From contig ML986773.1 in assembly GCA_010094045.1 (NCBI GenBank), forward strand, positions 2,581 to 66,580: a stretch of 64,000 nucleotides of DNA, written 5' to 3'. Below the pieces are notes generated by a model, which had not been told where the DNA came from, searched no databases, and saw only the letters and a program-made list of their open reading frames with translations. This DNA comes from Lojkania enalia (taxonomy: Eukaryota; Ascomycota; Dothideomycetes; Pleosporales). Below are positions 12,191 to 22,800 of this stretch, one piece after another. Every line of letters starts with the position of its first letter. The stretch's first letter is position 1. Both the position numbers and the translations under genes were made by a program.

Positions 12191-13845
12191 CTATGTTGAT
12201 TTAATAGGCCCTTTCTTCATCGTCTGAATGAAGGCTTGGAGGGATAGCTCCGGCTCTGATCCCGTTAGCAGCGCTCCCATCAAGGACAATACGGACACTT
12301 ACGATAGTACATGATTTCATGGCCAGCCTCATATACTCTCAAGAACGACAGGTTTCCCTCAGTCTTGAAGCTACCGCCCTCTTTTCCGTTGACTTTGTAG
12401 GATGTCAAGGTTTTCGTGGTGAAGGCGGCTTGACTGGGGTATTTGATGGCATTTGCGACGTCGAGGACACCGAACCAGTTGCAAATCCAGCTATCACTAG
12501 TCAGAACACTGTATACTAAGAGTGGAAGAAAACTTGCTCTGCATCACCAGCCCAAATAAGAGTAGTGACGCCAGAGGCGACAACTTCGCTCAGTTGGGAT
12601 AAAAAGGATCGTGGATCTGCTGGTCTTTAGCTTCTTGCACGCTATCTAGATAGTTCGCACATACTGTCGCCGGTCGAGGCAAACTTATTGTAGGGTGCAT
12701 TTGGGCACTCTTGATAGGTACTTTGAGCTCCGATTGCCCTCGTGACTGCAGATTGCCTCAGATAAGCCACGTAATTTGCTGGGGGCTCTGGATCATTGCT
12801 TGGAGCACGGATATCGTACACATCCCAGTTACCCGTCGAAGATATAGGTCCCTCAATGGTGGAATAGCAGGTGTTGTCTGCGTTTTGACAATCCCTATTG
12901 CTTCCAGTCTTCGTACACCGCTGGATAGCTGGCAGACAGGAGTTCTTGTATGCGGACATGTACCTGTCGTATTGAGATCTGGAGATAAGGGGCTTGTATG
13001 TGTTGTTGTAAGAGAATTGCACATAAGCTGGCTCTTGAATTTCAGCGTCGTGCCAGCCGTTGTTGATCCCTAACGCAACAAGGTTGATGGGTTCGCCTGC
13101 ATTGGCTTTATTTTGATTCTGGATGTAGCTCGCAAATTCAGCTCCATAATGACCGCCATAAGACTCAGTAAAGATGCCAAAGTCTCGGCTTTTGTATTCT
13201 GGGAAGTTTGAGTAAAAGGCCTGAATCAATTTCCATACGTAAGGAGCCGCTGTCACTGTGCTGTCTACGGGATTATTGCCGTAGGAGAAGCCGACTCCAA
13301 TGGGCTGATCGATATAGATCATATTTGCGTAATTGTTGAAGCTATGGGTGTTGTTGACCGGTGAAGTGTTTGATGAGCCGACATTGAATTTGCAAGGACC
13401 ATTTTCTTGAAAGAGGCCAATCATCGAGGAGCATCCGGGACCTATCAAGTCATTATAGAGCTAGGAAAACAAGGTATGTATTACCTTACCGCCGTTAAAC
13501 CATGCTGCCAGAGGTGCGGTTGATGGATTTTGGCGAGCTTCGAAGAACCTGCGATCATCAGAAACACTCTCGCTGCAGATTGGAGTGCTACTACCAGAAG
13601 AACATGTTCATGTTGTCTCCGACTGATAGATAACCAGAGTATTGCTTGACCCCTGGAGTGGTCTCGCAAATCCCTGAATTGTTCACATACTCAATCCTCG
13701 CACCGGTCGCGGCATGCTCAAATACGTTATACACGAGCCCGGCCCGTTCAACAACCGATCGCTTATCATGCTTGATGGCGGGCGCAGCGACTGTCGCGCT
13801 GATTACAGCTGCGGCAGTTGCCAGTGTAGCGAATAATGAATGCAT
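12191..13845 (-). CDS. Secreted serine carboxypeptidase, peptidase family S10
   Basis: Six exons: 13845-13595, 13548-13490, 13441-12665, 12616-12538, 12490-12303 and 12255-12191, giving 472 aa. The start was placed at 13845 because it begins directly with a good signal peptide (about 20 residues, ending A-T-V-A-A-P); an in-frame ATG at 13872 would add nine residues in front. The family enzyme removes C-terminal amino acids at acid pH in the vacuole or outside the cell. The catalytic triad is complete: Ser197 in ESYGG, Asp389 in GDADWICNW, His446 in EAGHE. The oxyanion-side motif FNGGPGCSS is split by intron 2. A signal peptide without an obvious C-terminal anchor suggests secretion. Five introns are 46-48 bases; intron 4 (12491-12537) is of the GC-AG class (GCAAGT). 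Confidence 0.92.
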
Positions 13846-15567
13846 TGTATGAAGAGAAAAGAAATTGACCACTAAGAACGAAAAAAATACTTTACGCCGG
13901 GTCTCCCTTTATACTAAGTTCGAATCACGCAGCTGCAAAGTGCGATCACCTAGCCTTGTGGAACTCCAGATAGTGTGTATCCACTAGCCATGCCATATTG
14001 AGTAGGTGTTCAATAGAATATCGACTATGCGCAAATCATATACGGGTGTTACAGTACATGTTGCGCTCTTTGCCGAAAGTAATCCTGCAGGTGAGGAGGG
14101 TCTTGCCTCGTCTACGGAGAAAGGGACTAGCAGGGAAGGCGGGCGCGTGTTTGCATTATGCAATATAAAAGGCGGACAAATAGGGTAGTTAGTAATGCTC
14201 CCACAATCTTCAAACGGGACGCGTAGTCTGCTCCGTCAAGATGAAGAGCGTGTTGCGAAGGAGGGAGGCATGGGAAAAACAGGATTGAAACCATTTCGTG
14301 CAGCCAGGATTAGGGGGTTGAGTAGACAGTAAGGTCGTGCCAGTAACTGGTTGCGAAACGAACGTTATGTGGAGGGGATGAAGGAGAGGGAATAAGCGTC
14401 GAGCTACGAGCTGGCCGATGCCGATCACTGAAGCTTGACAGGGACTGGGGCGTGCGATTGGTCACGGCATGAAATGCACACTCTAAGCATCCTGCATCCT
14501 CTCTCCAAGGCATTCTTAATCCTGTCAAGCGATATCAAGCTTCAGCCCCTGCCTTATGACCTTCTTGAAACAGTCTCAAGCCCACTTTCGATGATGCCGC
14601 CCATCGCAATCTATCCGATTTCCGCCGATGCGTTAACCCCTAGAACAGTGTCGGGCTGCATCGGGCGCATCCATCGTATCTCTCGGGGCCAGGCTGTTTC
14701 CGCGAGTTCTCTATGAGGCTTTGAGTTGGGCTTCATCGCGCGGCGCTTCATTAGTTAGATTTGTGCCGAGGATGATACTACTATGTAACCCGGCGGATTG
14801 GGTTGGGTACCGTTGACGAAAGGACTACCCGTCTGGCCCTAAGCGGTAAAATACATCTCTTCTCGGTCAGTTTACTTCAGCCGTCGACCTTACTGGTATT
14901 TCTTTTATTTTGCCTTGCGTATTTTTTTTTTTTTTTTCCAAAAAAGGACCATCTGCTAGTTAAACAGCATGGATCACTAGCGATAGTGGGCTTGGAAAAT
15001 CTAATAGCGTTTCGCGTCGAAGATGCCTCATTATTGACCACTCTTTCTTGATTGGTCGTACTACCTGTTTGCTCTGAGCTAATTTTATTTTTGACTAGGA
15101 AGATTTAGAATCGAAGATCGATCTTCATACTGATGAGGCGCCAACTGAACGCCCTGAAGCCGGGAAAGACCGTTAGGCGCCTTCCAGATACTTGCAAATA
15201 GTTGAGGACATGACTATCAGCTCCGCTCTGAATCTGGAAAAAAGAACCCTAAAACCTTTGAATCATTTCCCTGATAAGAGCCCAAGGAGAGCAGCACCTT
15301 TTGGCAGAAAGGACGAAACACAGAACAGGGCTCATGTGGGATGCATCATTAAGCTACATGCCACGTGATTCTATGGTTCTCGAAGCATATGAGCAGCCTT
15401 TGTCGTGATGGTAGAGGAGGCGGGTGATTGGCAGGTCAGGTGCAATTGGTCAGAGCTCAGAGCTCGACGTCAGTTAGCGCGGACTTGGCGGGTGATAGCT
15501 AGGCTCCGTACCTCGATCCAGTCGATCGCACTACAACCCGTCCCACAACGCGGCATACCTCCCTATC
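13846..15567. other. 1.7 kb intergenic region
   Basis: Short ORFs on both strands look accidental and none shows a recognisable domain. It should contain the carboxypeptidase promoter on the left and the Ypt7 promoter on the right. A run of 16 T lies at 14922-14937. No tRNA or other RNA gene was seen. Confidence 0.5.
14922..14937. repeat. Homopolymer T16
   Basis: An uninterrupted run of 16 T in the intergenic region. It may be a length-variable tract, and read length across it should be treated with caution. Confidence 0.9.
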
Positions 15568-16551
15568 ATGGCTTCAAGGAAGAAAGTGTTGCTAAAGGTG
15601 CTCTATCCCATGTACAAGGTTCAGTGCTATTCGGCTAACGGCGACTATCCAGGTCATTATCCTTGGAGACAGTGGGGTTGGAAAGACGAGTCTGATGAAT
15701 CAATATGTACGCCCTCCCTCGCCACGCGCCTACACACATACACATTCACCGGCCACGGGCTCTTTCCGTTGCGCTCCTGATGTCCCTCGCTCACAGGACC
15801 TGTCATAGGTCAACAAGAAGTTCAGCGCAAGCTACAAAGCGACGATAGGCGCTGACTTCCTCACCAAAGAAGTGCTTGTAGATGACAGGCTAGTGACAAT
15901 GCAGGTGGGTCGATGCCATAAAAGGGGAACGGACAGGCGCTGATAGTGGGATAGCTGTGGGACACGGCAGGTCAAGAGCGATTCCAATCGCTAGGCGTTG
16001 CATTCTACCGAGGAGCCGACTGCTGCGTGCTAGTATACGACGTAAACAACTCAAAGAGCTTCGACACGCTAGATAGTTGGAGGGATGAGTTCCTGGTGCA
16101 GGCGAGCCCAATGGATCCAGAGAGCTTCCCATTCGTACGTTGCTCCCATCCCAAACCGCCGTGTGGGGTGTGACTGATTGTGTGTAGGTCGTCATCGGTA
16201 ATAAGATAGATGTCGAGGAAAGTAAAAGGATGGTATGTTCATCATTGCACAAGCATCACTGTGATAGTAGCTAACGATACCCTTAGATCTCCTCGAAGCG
16301 AGCCATGACTTTCTGCCAATCAAAAGGTGGCATACCGTACTTCGAGACCAGCGCAAAAGAGGCTATCAACGTAGAACAAGCATTCGAGGGTGCGCTCTGA
16401 TTAACCTCTTACATTTTGATAGCACGTATTAACTCATATAGTAATCGCGCGACAAGCCCTTGCGCAAGAAGAAGTCGGAGATTTTAACAATGACTTCCCC
16501 GAAACTATTCCCATAGATCTTAAGGGTAATGAAGGTGGTTGTGCTTGCTGA
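15568..16551 (+). CDS. ypt7: Rab7-type GTPase Ypt7
   Basis: Seven exons: 15568-15597, 15653-15706, 15809-15904, 15955-16134, 16188-16232, 16287-16389 and 16442-16551, giving 205 aa, the usual Rab7 length. It starts [10 protein letters not shown] and shows every Rab motif: P-loop GDSGVGKT (residues 15-22), DTAGQERF in switch II, NKID, ETSAKEA, and a C-terminal CAC for double geranylgeranylation. Ypt7 sits on late endosomes and vacuoles and, with the HOPS complex, drives vacuole fusion, endosome maturation and late autophagy. The many small exons and the first exon of only 30 coding bases hide the gene from plain ORF searches. Family assignment is near certain. Confidence 0.96.
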
Positions 16552-17107
16552 TTCTGGTCGGCTCCGTGTGAGTAAAGCTTTCCGGCTCCGCGTCACTAGT
16601 TGCGGTACATAGTATTTCTTTGTCGTTACTCCTACTGGCGTTGAGGGGCATCGGTGCAATTCATTCTTGTTCCACATGTACCAGATTTTGGACATTGGGC
16701 GTACATCAAGACATTATGCGGTCAGATAGCTGCCTACAGAAATCCGTATAGACATTGAATACACCCGGCTGGTGCCTGAGGCTCAAGCAAAGCATGACGT
16801 GAACGTGGCTGGGATTAGCGCCACACGGATCCGAAACATGGGTGCCCGTCAACGCCCGCAATACCGAAACATCAATCTAAAAGGCTGCGCAAGGAGCCAC
16901 CTCTACATTCTTCTAGGTCACGCAGCACCACCTCCGCTGCCCTCCCTCCAACAAATTTCTACGTCGCAACCTGCTGGTCACCGGGCCCTCAAATACATGG
17001 GCCATACCTATGTTTCCCCAACCATCGCCGCTCCAACTCTCACGTACCCTTACCGTTCTGCGAAGCGTCTTCCGGAAAACATTTGATTAAGCAGAAGTAA
17101 GAACGCG
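16552..17107. other. Intergenic between ypt7 and transporter gene
   Basis: Contains the 3' end of ypt7 and the promoter/leader of the downstream transporter gene. A 104-codon ORF at 16772-17086 has no recognisable feature and is treated as chance. Confidence 0.5.
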
Positions 17108-18682
17108 ATGTTGCCGGCGCCTGCCTCCCCCGAAATAACGCCGTTGCGCGTTAGTGAGGACGCCTTTAACGAGGAGCGATATGAGAGGGACATCGAGAGT
17201 CCAGTTCTGTCGCCGGCAAGCGCAGTGAGCACATGGAGCGAGGGCAAGAAACCGCGGTCTCGATGGAGACATACGATAGGCATCATGCTATTACTAGCGA
17301 CAGTATTCTTGTGGACTGCATCTAATTTCCTCGCAAGCGTATGTCTGGCCAGCATCGTTCCCATCCTCTCTCCAATACCCCCCACCCCGAGTACAGTGTA
17401 CAATGGGTGTTTCTAACCCCAGAATGTCCACCGACTGACAAGTGTGCAGACTATATTCGCCGACGACTCCTACTCAAAACCGTACCTAGTAACGTACATT
17501 AATACTGCCTTCTTCGTCATTCCGTTAGTACCTATGTTCATAAAACACGCTTGGGACGACCGATCGAACCTCAAACAAACCCATGTCCCAATACTCGCTC
17601 AAATAAAAAACCTCCTTCACCGACGGGTAGGCCGGTATAAATTGCTACGAGACCATGAATCCGATGCCTCGCGCTCGAGCTCTGCATCTTCGGGCGGACC
17701 GAAGTCGAGCAGAGATAGGGAACGGAGCCGGAGTCCGGCTGCGGAGTTACTGCTTGGTGATGCAGTGCAGGAATCGCAGGATCTGTCTGCCTCAAAAGGA
17801 GAAAGGGAGGGCCTTACACTCCGCGAAACTGTGAAGTTGAGCTTAGAGTTCTGTCTGCTATGGTTTAGCGCGAATTATTTTGCCGCCGCATGCCTGGAAT
17901 ACACAACCGTGGCCTCTTCAACTATCCTCGCCTCCACCTCTTCTATCTGGACATTGCTGTGCGGCTCCTTATTACGCGTTGAGCGCTTCACGTTGCGGAA
18001 ACTCATCGGGGTCATGGCATCGCTGGCCGGTATTGCCTTGATCTCGTCAATAGATGTAAGCGGGGACACAGATGAGAACCGAGGGTCTTTTCCGCACAAG
18101 ACGCCAAAAGAGCTGGCAATCGGCGACATAATGGCCGGGTTGAGCGCCATGCTTTACGGCTTTTACGCTGTCTTCATGAAGAAACGAATCGGCGATGAGT
18201 CACGCGTCAATATGCCCCTCTTCTTCGGATTAGTCGGCCTCTTCAACGTTGTGCTTCTCTGGCCAGGCCTCATCATTCTCTCTTTGACTGGCATCGAAAC
18301 TTTTGAACTCCCGCCAACAAACAGGATTCTCACTATCGTCCTCGTGAATTCCGCTTCCTCCCTAGTCTCCGATTTCTGCTGGGCGTACGCCATGCTTCTT
18401 ACTTCCCCACTCATTGTCACTGTTGGTCTCTCACTTACTATCCCGCTATCCCTAATTGGCCAGATGATTCTAGACGCTCAGTATAGTAGTGTACTGTACT
18501 GGATTGGTGCTGCAATCATGGTGATTAGTTTTATATTCATCAATGAGGAAGACAAGCGGGACGAAGAAAGCGGTCTGCAAGGCGCAGAGCCCATTTTTAG
18601 CGCTAGAGCTTCTATGCAGAGCAGGAGAAGTTCAGTTCTGAGTCGAAGAAGCTCGGTGCGGAGCTCGAGAAACATCGCGTAG
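17108..18682 (+). CDS. SLC35F-like (EamA/DMT fold) membrane transporter
   Basis: Two exons, 17108-17338 and 17450-18682, giving 487 aa. About ten hydrophobic segments follow a charged N-terminal tail of roughly 55 residues. The first helix (T-I-G-I-M-L-L-L-A-T-V-F-L-W) is followed by the SNFLAS / YSKPYLVTYINT region that typifies the SLC35F5 / yeast YML018C group of drug-metabolite-superfamily transporters. A long polar, Ser/Arg-rich loop lies between the second and third helices, and the C-terminus is a Ser/Arg repeat tail (RRSS repeated). Members sit in the vacuolar, Golgi or plasma membrane; substrates are mostly unproven, so none is assigned. The family call is firm; the exact subfamily is inference. 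Confidence 0.88.
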
Positions 18683-18954
18683 TCAAACATTTGTTTTGTT
18701 TTGTAAAGATGGACTGGCGTTGTAGATAGCGGTCGGCATACATTGATACCAATTTCTATTTGGTTATACGGACATTGGGTGGCGTTGTTGGGTGCGTATG
18801 TTACAATAGCATCGCCATGTGAAAGTACGTTTGTAGATGAGCAATTCGCAATATGGGCATGAATACGAATTCAAATTATTCTATCCTGGGGTATCATTTG
18901 TGTCTATCCAAGTTTCGCGCAGTAGGAGCGTTCAGGGAACTCGAGACCCCTCAC

Positions 18955-20421
18955 TTAGTCATTCCGCCCCCTCATATCTTTGGAGTAGAAATTGCGCTTA
19001 CTGCCCTTCTTGCTCCTCCACCTCCCACCCTCGTTCCTACCGCCTCTATAGCTCGTATACCTATCATTCTCTTTCCTATCCTCCAGTCTCTCTTTCCTAT
19101 TAGCCTGCCACTCTTCTTCGTCCTCCACCTCTTCTGCCTCCCATCCTTCCTTCTCCATGAACTCTTCTAGGTACTTTTGTACTTTAGTTTCCCATTCTTC
19201 GGGGCTCTTTACAAGATCGGAGTATTCTAAAACGTTATGGCCTAGTGAGTAATCGCCTTGCCGCGTGCGTATAAGGGAGGACATTAGGCCGAGAGAGTTT
19301 ACGGCTAGACCGAGATCGTGACATAGACTACGAACGTAGAAGCCGGAGGTTACCGTCATGCGGAGTCGGGCAGCCGGGGGTTGTAGATTAGATCCTGAGT
19401 CGGCCGGAGCTTCGGCGAGTTGCTCTAATGGCTTTTCGGAAGACTCGATAGTCTGTTGTGCATCTTCGACTGGCAAAGCGCCGGTCATTTCTGGCTCATC
19501 AGCTGTCTTTATTTTTTTGGGATAGGATCCAGCGTCTGTGATAAGATTGTCCATTTCTTCTTGCTCTTCTCTCGATCGCTTGACTCCTCGAACCTCTTCT
19601 CCGTCCTCGACGCCCTCTCTCGTTTTCCTTACGCCCATCAACTTCTCCGCTCCAACTTTCTCTATGCCCTCGGCTTCCTCTTTCGGCCACGTATACTCAT
19701 GAGCCCCTGGTTCTAACCACTCGACTAATTCCAGCTCATGAACTTCGACAGGTCTCGCTTGAACTTCCGGTATATCACCGCCTTCTCGGGCATACTCGTA
19801 CATTTTCTTCCCGTCGACTTTCAGAGCAGAGAACACGCTTGGCTTCTGCATAATCTTCCCCTTAAACCCTTCCAAAGCCTTCTCCACAATCTCCTTGGTG
19901 ACATGTTGATACGGTGCACGACTCACCACCTTCCCAACGGCATCATAGCTGTCCGTCGCTGCGCCGAACAATACCACGCATTCGTAGGACTTTGTGCATT
20001 CAAGGAAGCGCTGTAAGCATTTCGTGCCTTTACCAACGCCGACGATTAGGACACCTGTTGCGAGGGGATCGAGTGTGCCGCCGTGACCGAGCTTCACTTT
20101 GAGGTTCCTGATGTGCTTTTCCTTGGAGGATGAGAGGATCATGCTACGACGAGTGGAGGTGAGCCACGGCGCGAATAAACGAGAGTCCTGGAAGTAGTTT
20201 TGAAGGTTTCGAAGGACGCCGGCGGAAGACTGCCACTGCGGCTTGTTGATTGCTGGTTTCGGAATTAGCTTTCGTCTCTCATTTTGCTTGAGCATTCCAA
20301 GTCTAGAGCATATGGATATGGCCCGTAGCATTCACCTACCAAATATCCCTTCAAGCACCCTGTGGGACTCCTTAGGAGAGGAAACCATGATTGTGCGGGC
20401 GAGAGGGACGACTGCCGTCAT
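18955..20421 (-). CDS. pus4: tRNA pseudouridine-55 synthase Pus4 (TruB family)
   Basis: Two exons, 20421-20340 and 20252-18955, giving 459 aa. The splice joins VLEGIF to AINKPQWQSSAG, restoring the TruB N-terminal motif. The catalytic Asp is residue 89 in GHGGTLDPLATGVL, and the family helix KPSVFSALKVDGKK and the YVRSLCHDLG motif are present. Pus4 converts U55 of the T-loop of cytosolic and mitochondrial tRNAs to pseudouridine. The outermost ATG adds a short leader (TAVVPLART) that could be a mitochondrial signal; a second ATG at 20388 gives a version without it, so alternative starts could serve two compartments (inference). Compared with yeast it has a long acidic insertion in the middle and a charged Lys/Arg/Glu-rich C-terminus. 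Confidence 0.92.
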
Positions 20422-20693
20422 AAAGCGCCAGCTACTAAACGTGGTGTACTTTCAAGAGCAACGATGTCGGCAGCATTCCGCTGCCAAGACCGAATCGCGC
20501 TAGTTGTCGATCACTAGTGACTTTGCCGTTTCCGTACCCTGGTATGTTGTGCCACCCACATTCTAAACCTTTCCTCAACCGCCGAATCTATATCACCAAT
20601 CCTCTACAAAGCCTCCGCTACCTTCGCTAGAATCGCGTCGAGCGCGCAGCAAATCAAATCACGTAACAGCGCGGCCGCTGCCTCTCCTTCGCC
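20422..20693. promoter_or_regulatory. Divergent promoter between pus4 and the J-domain gene
   Basis: Only about 270 bases separate two head-to-head start codons, so the two genes must share this upstream region. No specific transcription-factor site is claimed. The last 60 bases before the right-hand ATG carry a CT/GC-rich leader with a GCGGCCGC sequence. Confidence 0.55.
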
Positions 20694-21779
20694 ATGAGCG
20701 AGTCAAACAAGGATCTCGAGGAGATCGCGAAAACGACAAATGAAGACTTCTACGAACTGCTCGGCGTGCAGTTTGAATCCATCGAATCTGAAATCAAGCG
20801 CGCCTACCGAAAGGTTTCGCTCAAATATCACCCCGATAAAAACCCGGGCGATCAAGCGGCAGTTGACAAGTTTATTCTCTCTGGTATCGCGCGTGATATC
20901 CTCCTTTCCCCGACATTAAAGGCCGAATATGATAAGCAGCGGCTACGGGAGAAGGAGAAAAGGCTACAAGATGAGTTACTGGATAGTAAGAGGAGGAAGA
21001 TGAAGGAGGATTTGGAGGCGAGGGAACGGGGTGCTGTGGGGGTCAAGAGGAAGAGGCAAGAGGAGATGAGTGAGGCAGAGAGGAGAGAGCAGGAAATTCA
21101 GAGACTGGCCGAGGATGGCAAGAGGAGGCGGAAGGAAGAGCAGGATAGGAGGGATCGTATGAAAGAAGAGGAAGAGGCATCGTTTATGGAACCTAGCCCG
21201 GAGGCGGACGGAAAGCCCCAACCAGGGCAAACGGCAGAGATCGATCGCACTATCAAAGTTCGCTTTCCCAGGGAAGGCGAGATGGTAGGATGGGATAAAG
21301 AGAAGCTGTCGCAGATGTTTTCAACCTATGGAAAGGTTGATAGTGTGGTCATAGGCAAAGATAAAAAGGTCCGTCCTTCCGGGGAGAAGCACAGGAAAGT
21401 CTTCGCCAGCGTCTTCATTGTCTATACACGCCTCGACCATGCACATGCTGCAGTTACAGACGGAAAGACGGACTTCCCCGCACTGGAATCCGTTGCCTGG
21501 GCGGGCAAAGAACCCGAGATCAAGTCTCCTATGAATGGCGAATTCTCCGCACCATCAACGCCAAGGACGCCAAAGACGCCGAATAAGGCTTTCAGAGCAT
21601 CGTTCAATGCTAGCCTAAATAAAGGATTTGGCAGTACTCCCGGCACGCCATCATTCTCGTTCTCACCGTCTACACCGAGTTTGGAAGAGGTCACTATGAT
21701 GCGATTGAAGCAAGCTGAGAAAAAGCGGTTGGAGGAGCAAATCAGGAAACAGGAGGCGTCTGAGGAAGCCGCGGCATAG
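20694..21779 (+). CDS. J-domain plus RRM protein, Cwf23/DNAJC17-like spliceosome cofactor
   Basis: Single exon, 361 aa. A J domain spans residues about 17-80 with the HPD motif at 46-48 (KYHPDKNPGD). Next comes a highly charged coiled-coil stretch (about 85-165, rich in Glu, Lys and Arg), an RNA-recognition motif at about 185-265, a Ser/Thr-Pro-rich linker (repeated T-P) and a final Lys/Glu helix. This order matches DNAJC17 in animals and Cwf23/Cwc23 in yeasts, which help spliceosome disassembly together with Prp43 and Hsp70 partners. Location is presumably nuclear. It shares a promoter with pus4. The domain calls are clear; orthology is by architecture. Confidence 0.9.
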   Translation: MSESNKDLEEIAKTTNEDFYELLGVQFESIESEIKRAYRKVSLKYHPDKNPGDQAAVDKFILSGIARDILLSPTLKAEYDKQRLREKEKRLQDELLDSKRRKMKEDLEARERGAVGVKRKRQEEMSEAERREQEIQRLAEDGKRRRKEEQDRRDRMKEEEEASFMEPSPEADGKPQPGQTAEIDRTIKVRFPREGEMVGWDKEKLSQMFSTYGKVDSVVIGKDKKVRPSGEKHRKVFASVFIVYTRLDHAHAAVTDGKTDFPALESVAWAGKEPEIKSPMNGEFSAPSTPRTPKTPNKAFRASFNASLNKGFGSTPGTPSFSFSPSTPSLEEVTMMRLKQAEKKRLEEQIRKQEASEEAAA

Positions 21780-22319
21780 GCATATACTTTACGATAGCGC
21801 GCATTCACGAATTTCATTCAGAAAGATACCCAATTGTGTAATGTAGAACAGAGGAAGGTTATCCAGATATTGTCTAAAAATACTTCTATCTAGTAACCTT
21901 ATTGTTGATTATATCTCAAACTATGATCCCTTCGCTGTAAATATCAGAAATGGATGGCCATAGAATCTCAAGCTCGCTGTGGTTCTCGCTAACTATTGGA
22001 GTGACCAACCCAATTCAATGTCTACATCTGATCTACTCTCCAACATTACAAGGAATTCTGACTTGTTTGAACAACAGAGAGTCCCTCGATTCATTCATTA
22101 TTCTTTGGTTTGCGTTTGAACTAGTGACCCAACGCAAGCAGCATTCTATCCAAAAAGGCTCCACACTCTAGAGAACTCGTTTCCAGCACCATCTCGTCCA
22201 AAATGGCAAGCACTATCTTAACAACAAATATTAAGCAACAATTGATATCTCTATATATAATTACTATGTAGCAATGCTATCAGAGGTATTCAATCTACTC
22301 CAAAGTCAGTCACAGCATC
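21780..22319. other. Intergenic, no gene seen
   Basis: 3' flank of the J-domain gene running into AT-rich DNA. A 73-codon ORF at 21950-22171 has no support. Confidence 0.5.
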
Positions 22320-22800
22320 ATGCCGAGATCAGCCGACTCGTTCTACCTCCGATCTCTCGAGCTTCTTCGAACAAGCACATCACTCCCTAACGCTGATGCG
22401 AATATCCTTGCTCGTAAGTCCCTCAGTGCCGCTTTGGCATTATTTCATCTACTACCAACGACTCCTCTATAGTCGGTCCTTCTATTCTCATCCACAGGTG
22501 AGAAAAAGTAAATCAAACGCGGCCGCACTGTCTACGTCGATCCAATCAACGGAATATCAGAATCTAGTAGTGAATCTTGCTATCACTGGTCCAGAGGGAA
22601 AGACTAGGGAAGAGGCGGTTCTGGGACTTTGGAAGAAGTGTAACATGTTATTGGAGGAGAATGCCTATAAGAACTCTGCGATAGGGATTTGGCGAGTCCG
22701 CCGAGTACGACTTCCTACTACTATACGGCAGCAAGTTATCCGGTTGCAGGTTGTATCGGATACCGTCGCACGATATCAAATCACGTCGGATATCAGCTGA
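22320..22800 (+). CDS. Hypothetical small gene, exon structure uncertain
   Basis: An ATG at 22320 opens a 50-codon reading frame starting MPRSADSFYLRSLELL that looks protein-like. A good donor (GTAAGT at about 22414) and acceptor (CTCTATAG ending about 22472) follow. From about 22500 to 22790 another frame gives a charged helix-like sequence with TREEAVLGLWKKCN. I could not join the pieces into one convincing model and do not recognise a family. It may be a small lineage-specific gene or a decaying one. Confidence 0.25.

Noticed and set aside
13910..13935. GTTCGAATC resembling a tRNA B box
   Set aside because: No matching A box or cloverleaf stems around it; no tRNA gene was found in the window.
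16772..17086. 104-codon ORF upstream of the SLC35F-like gene
   Set aside because: No domain and irregular composition; probably leader or promoter sequence.
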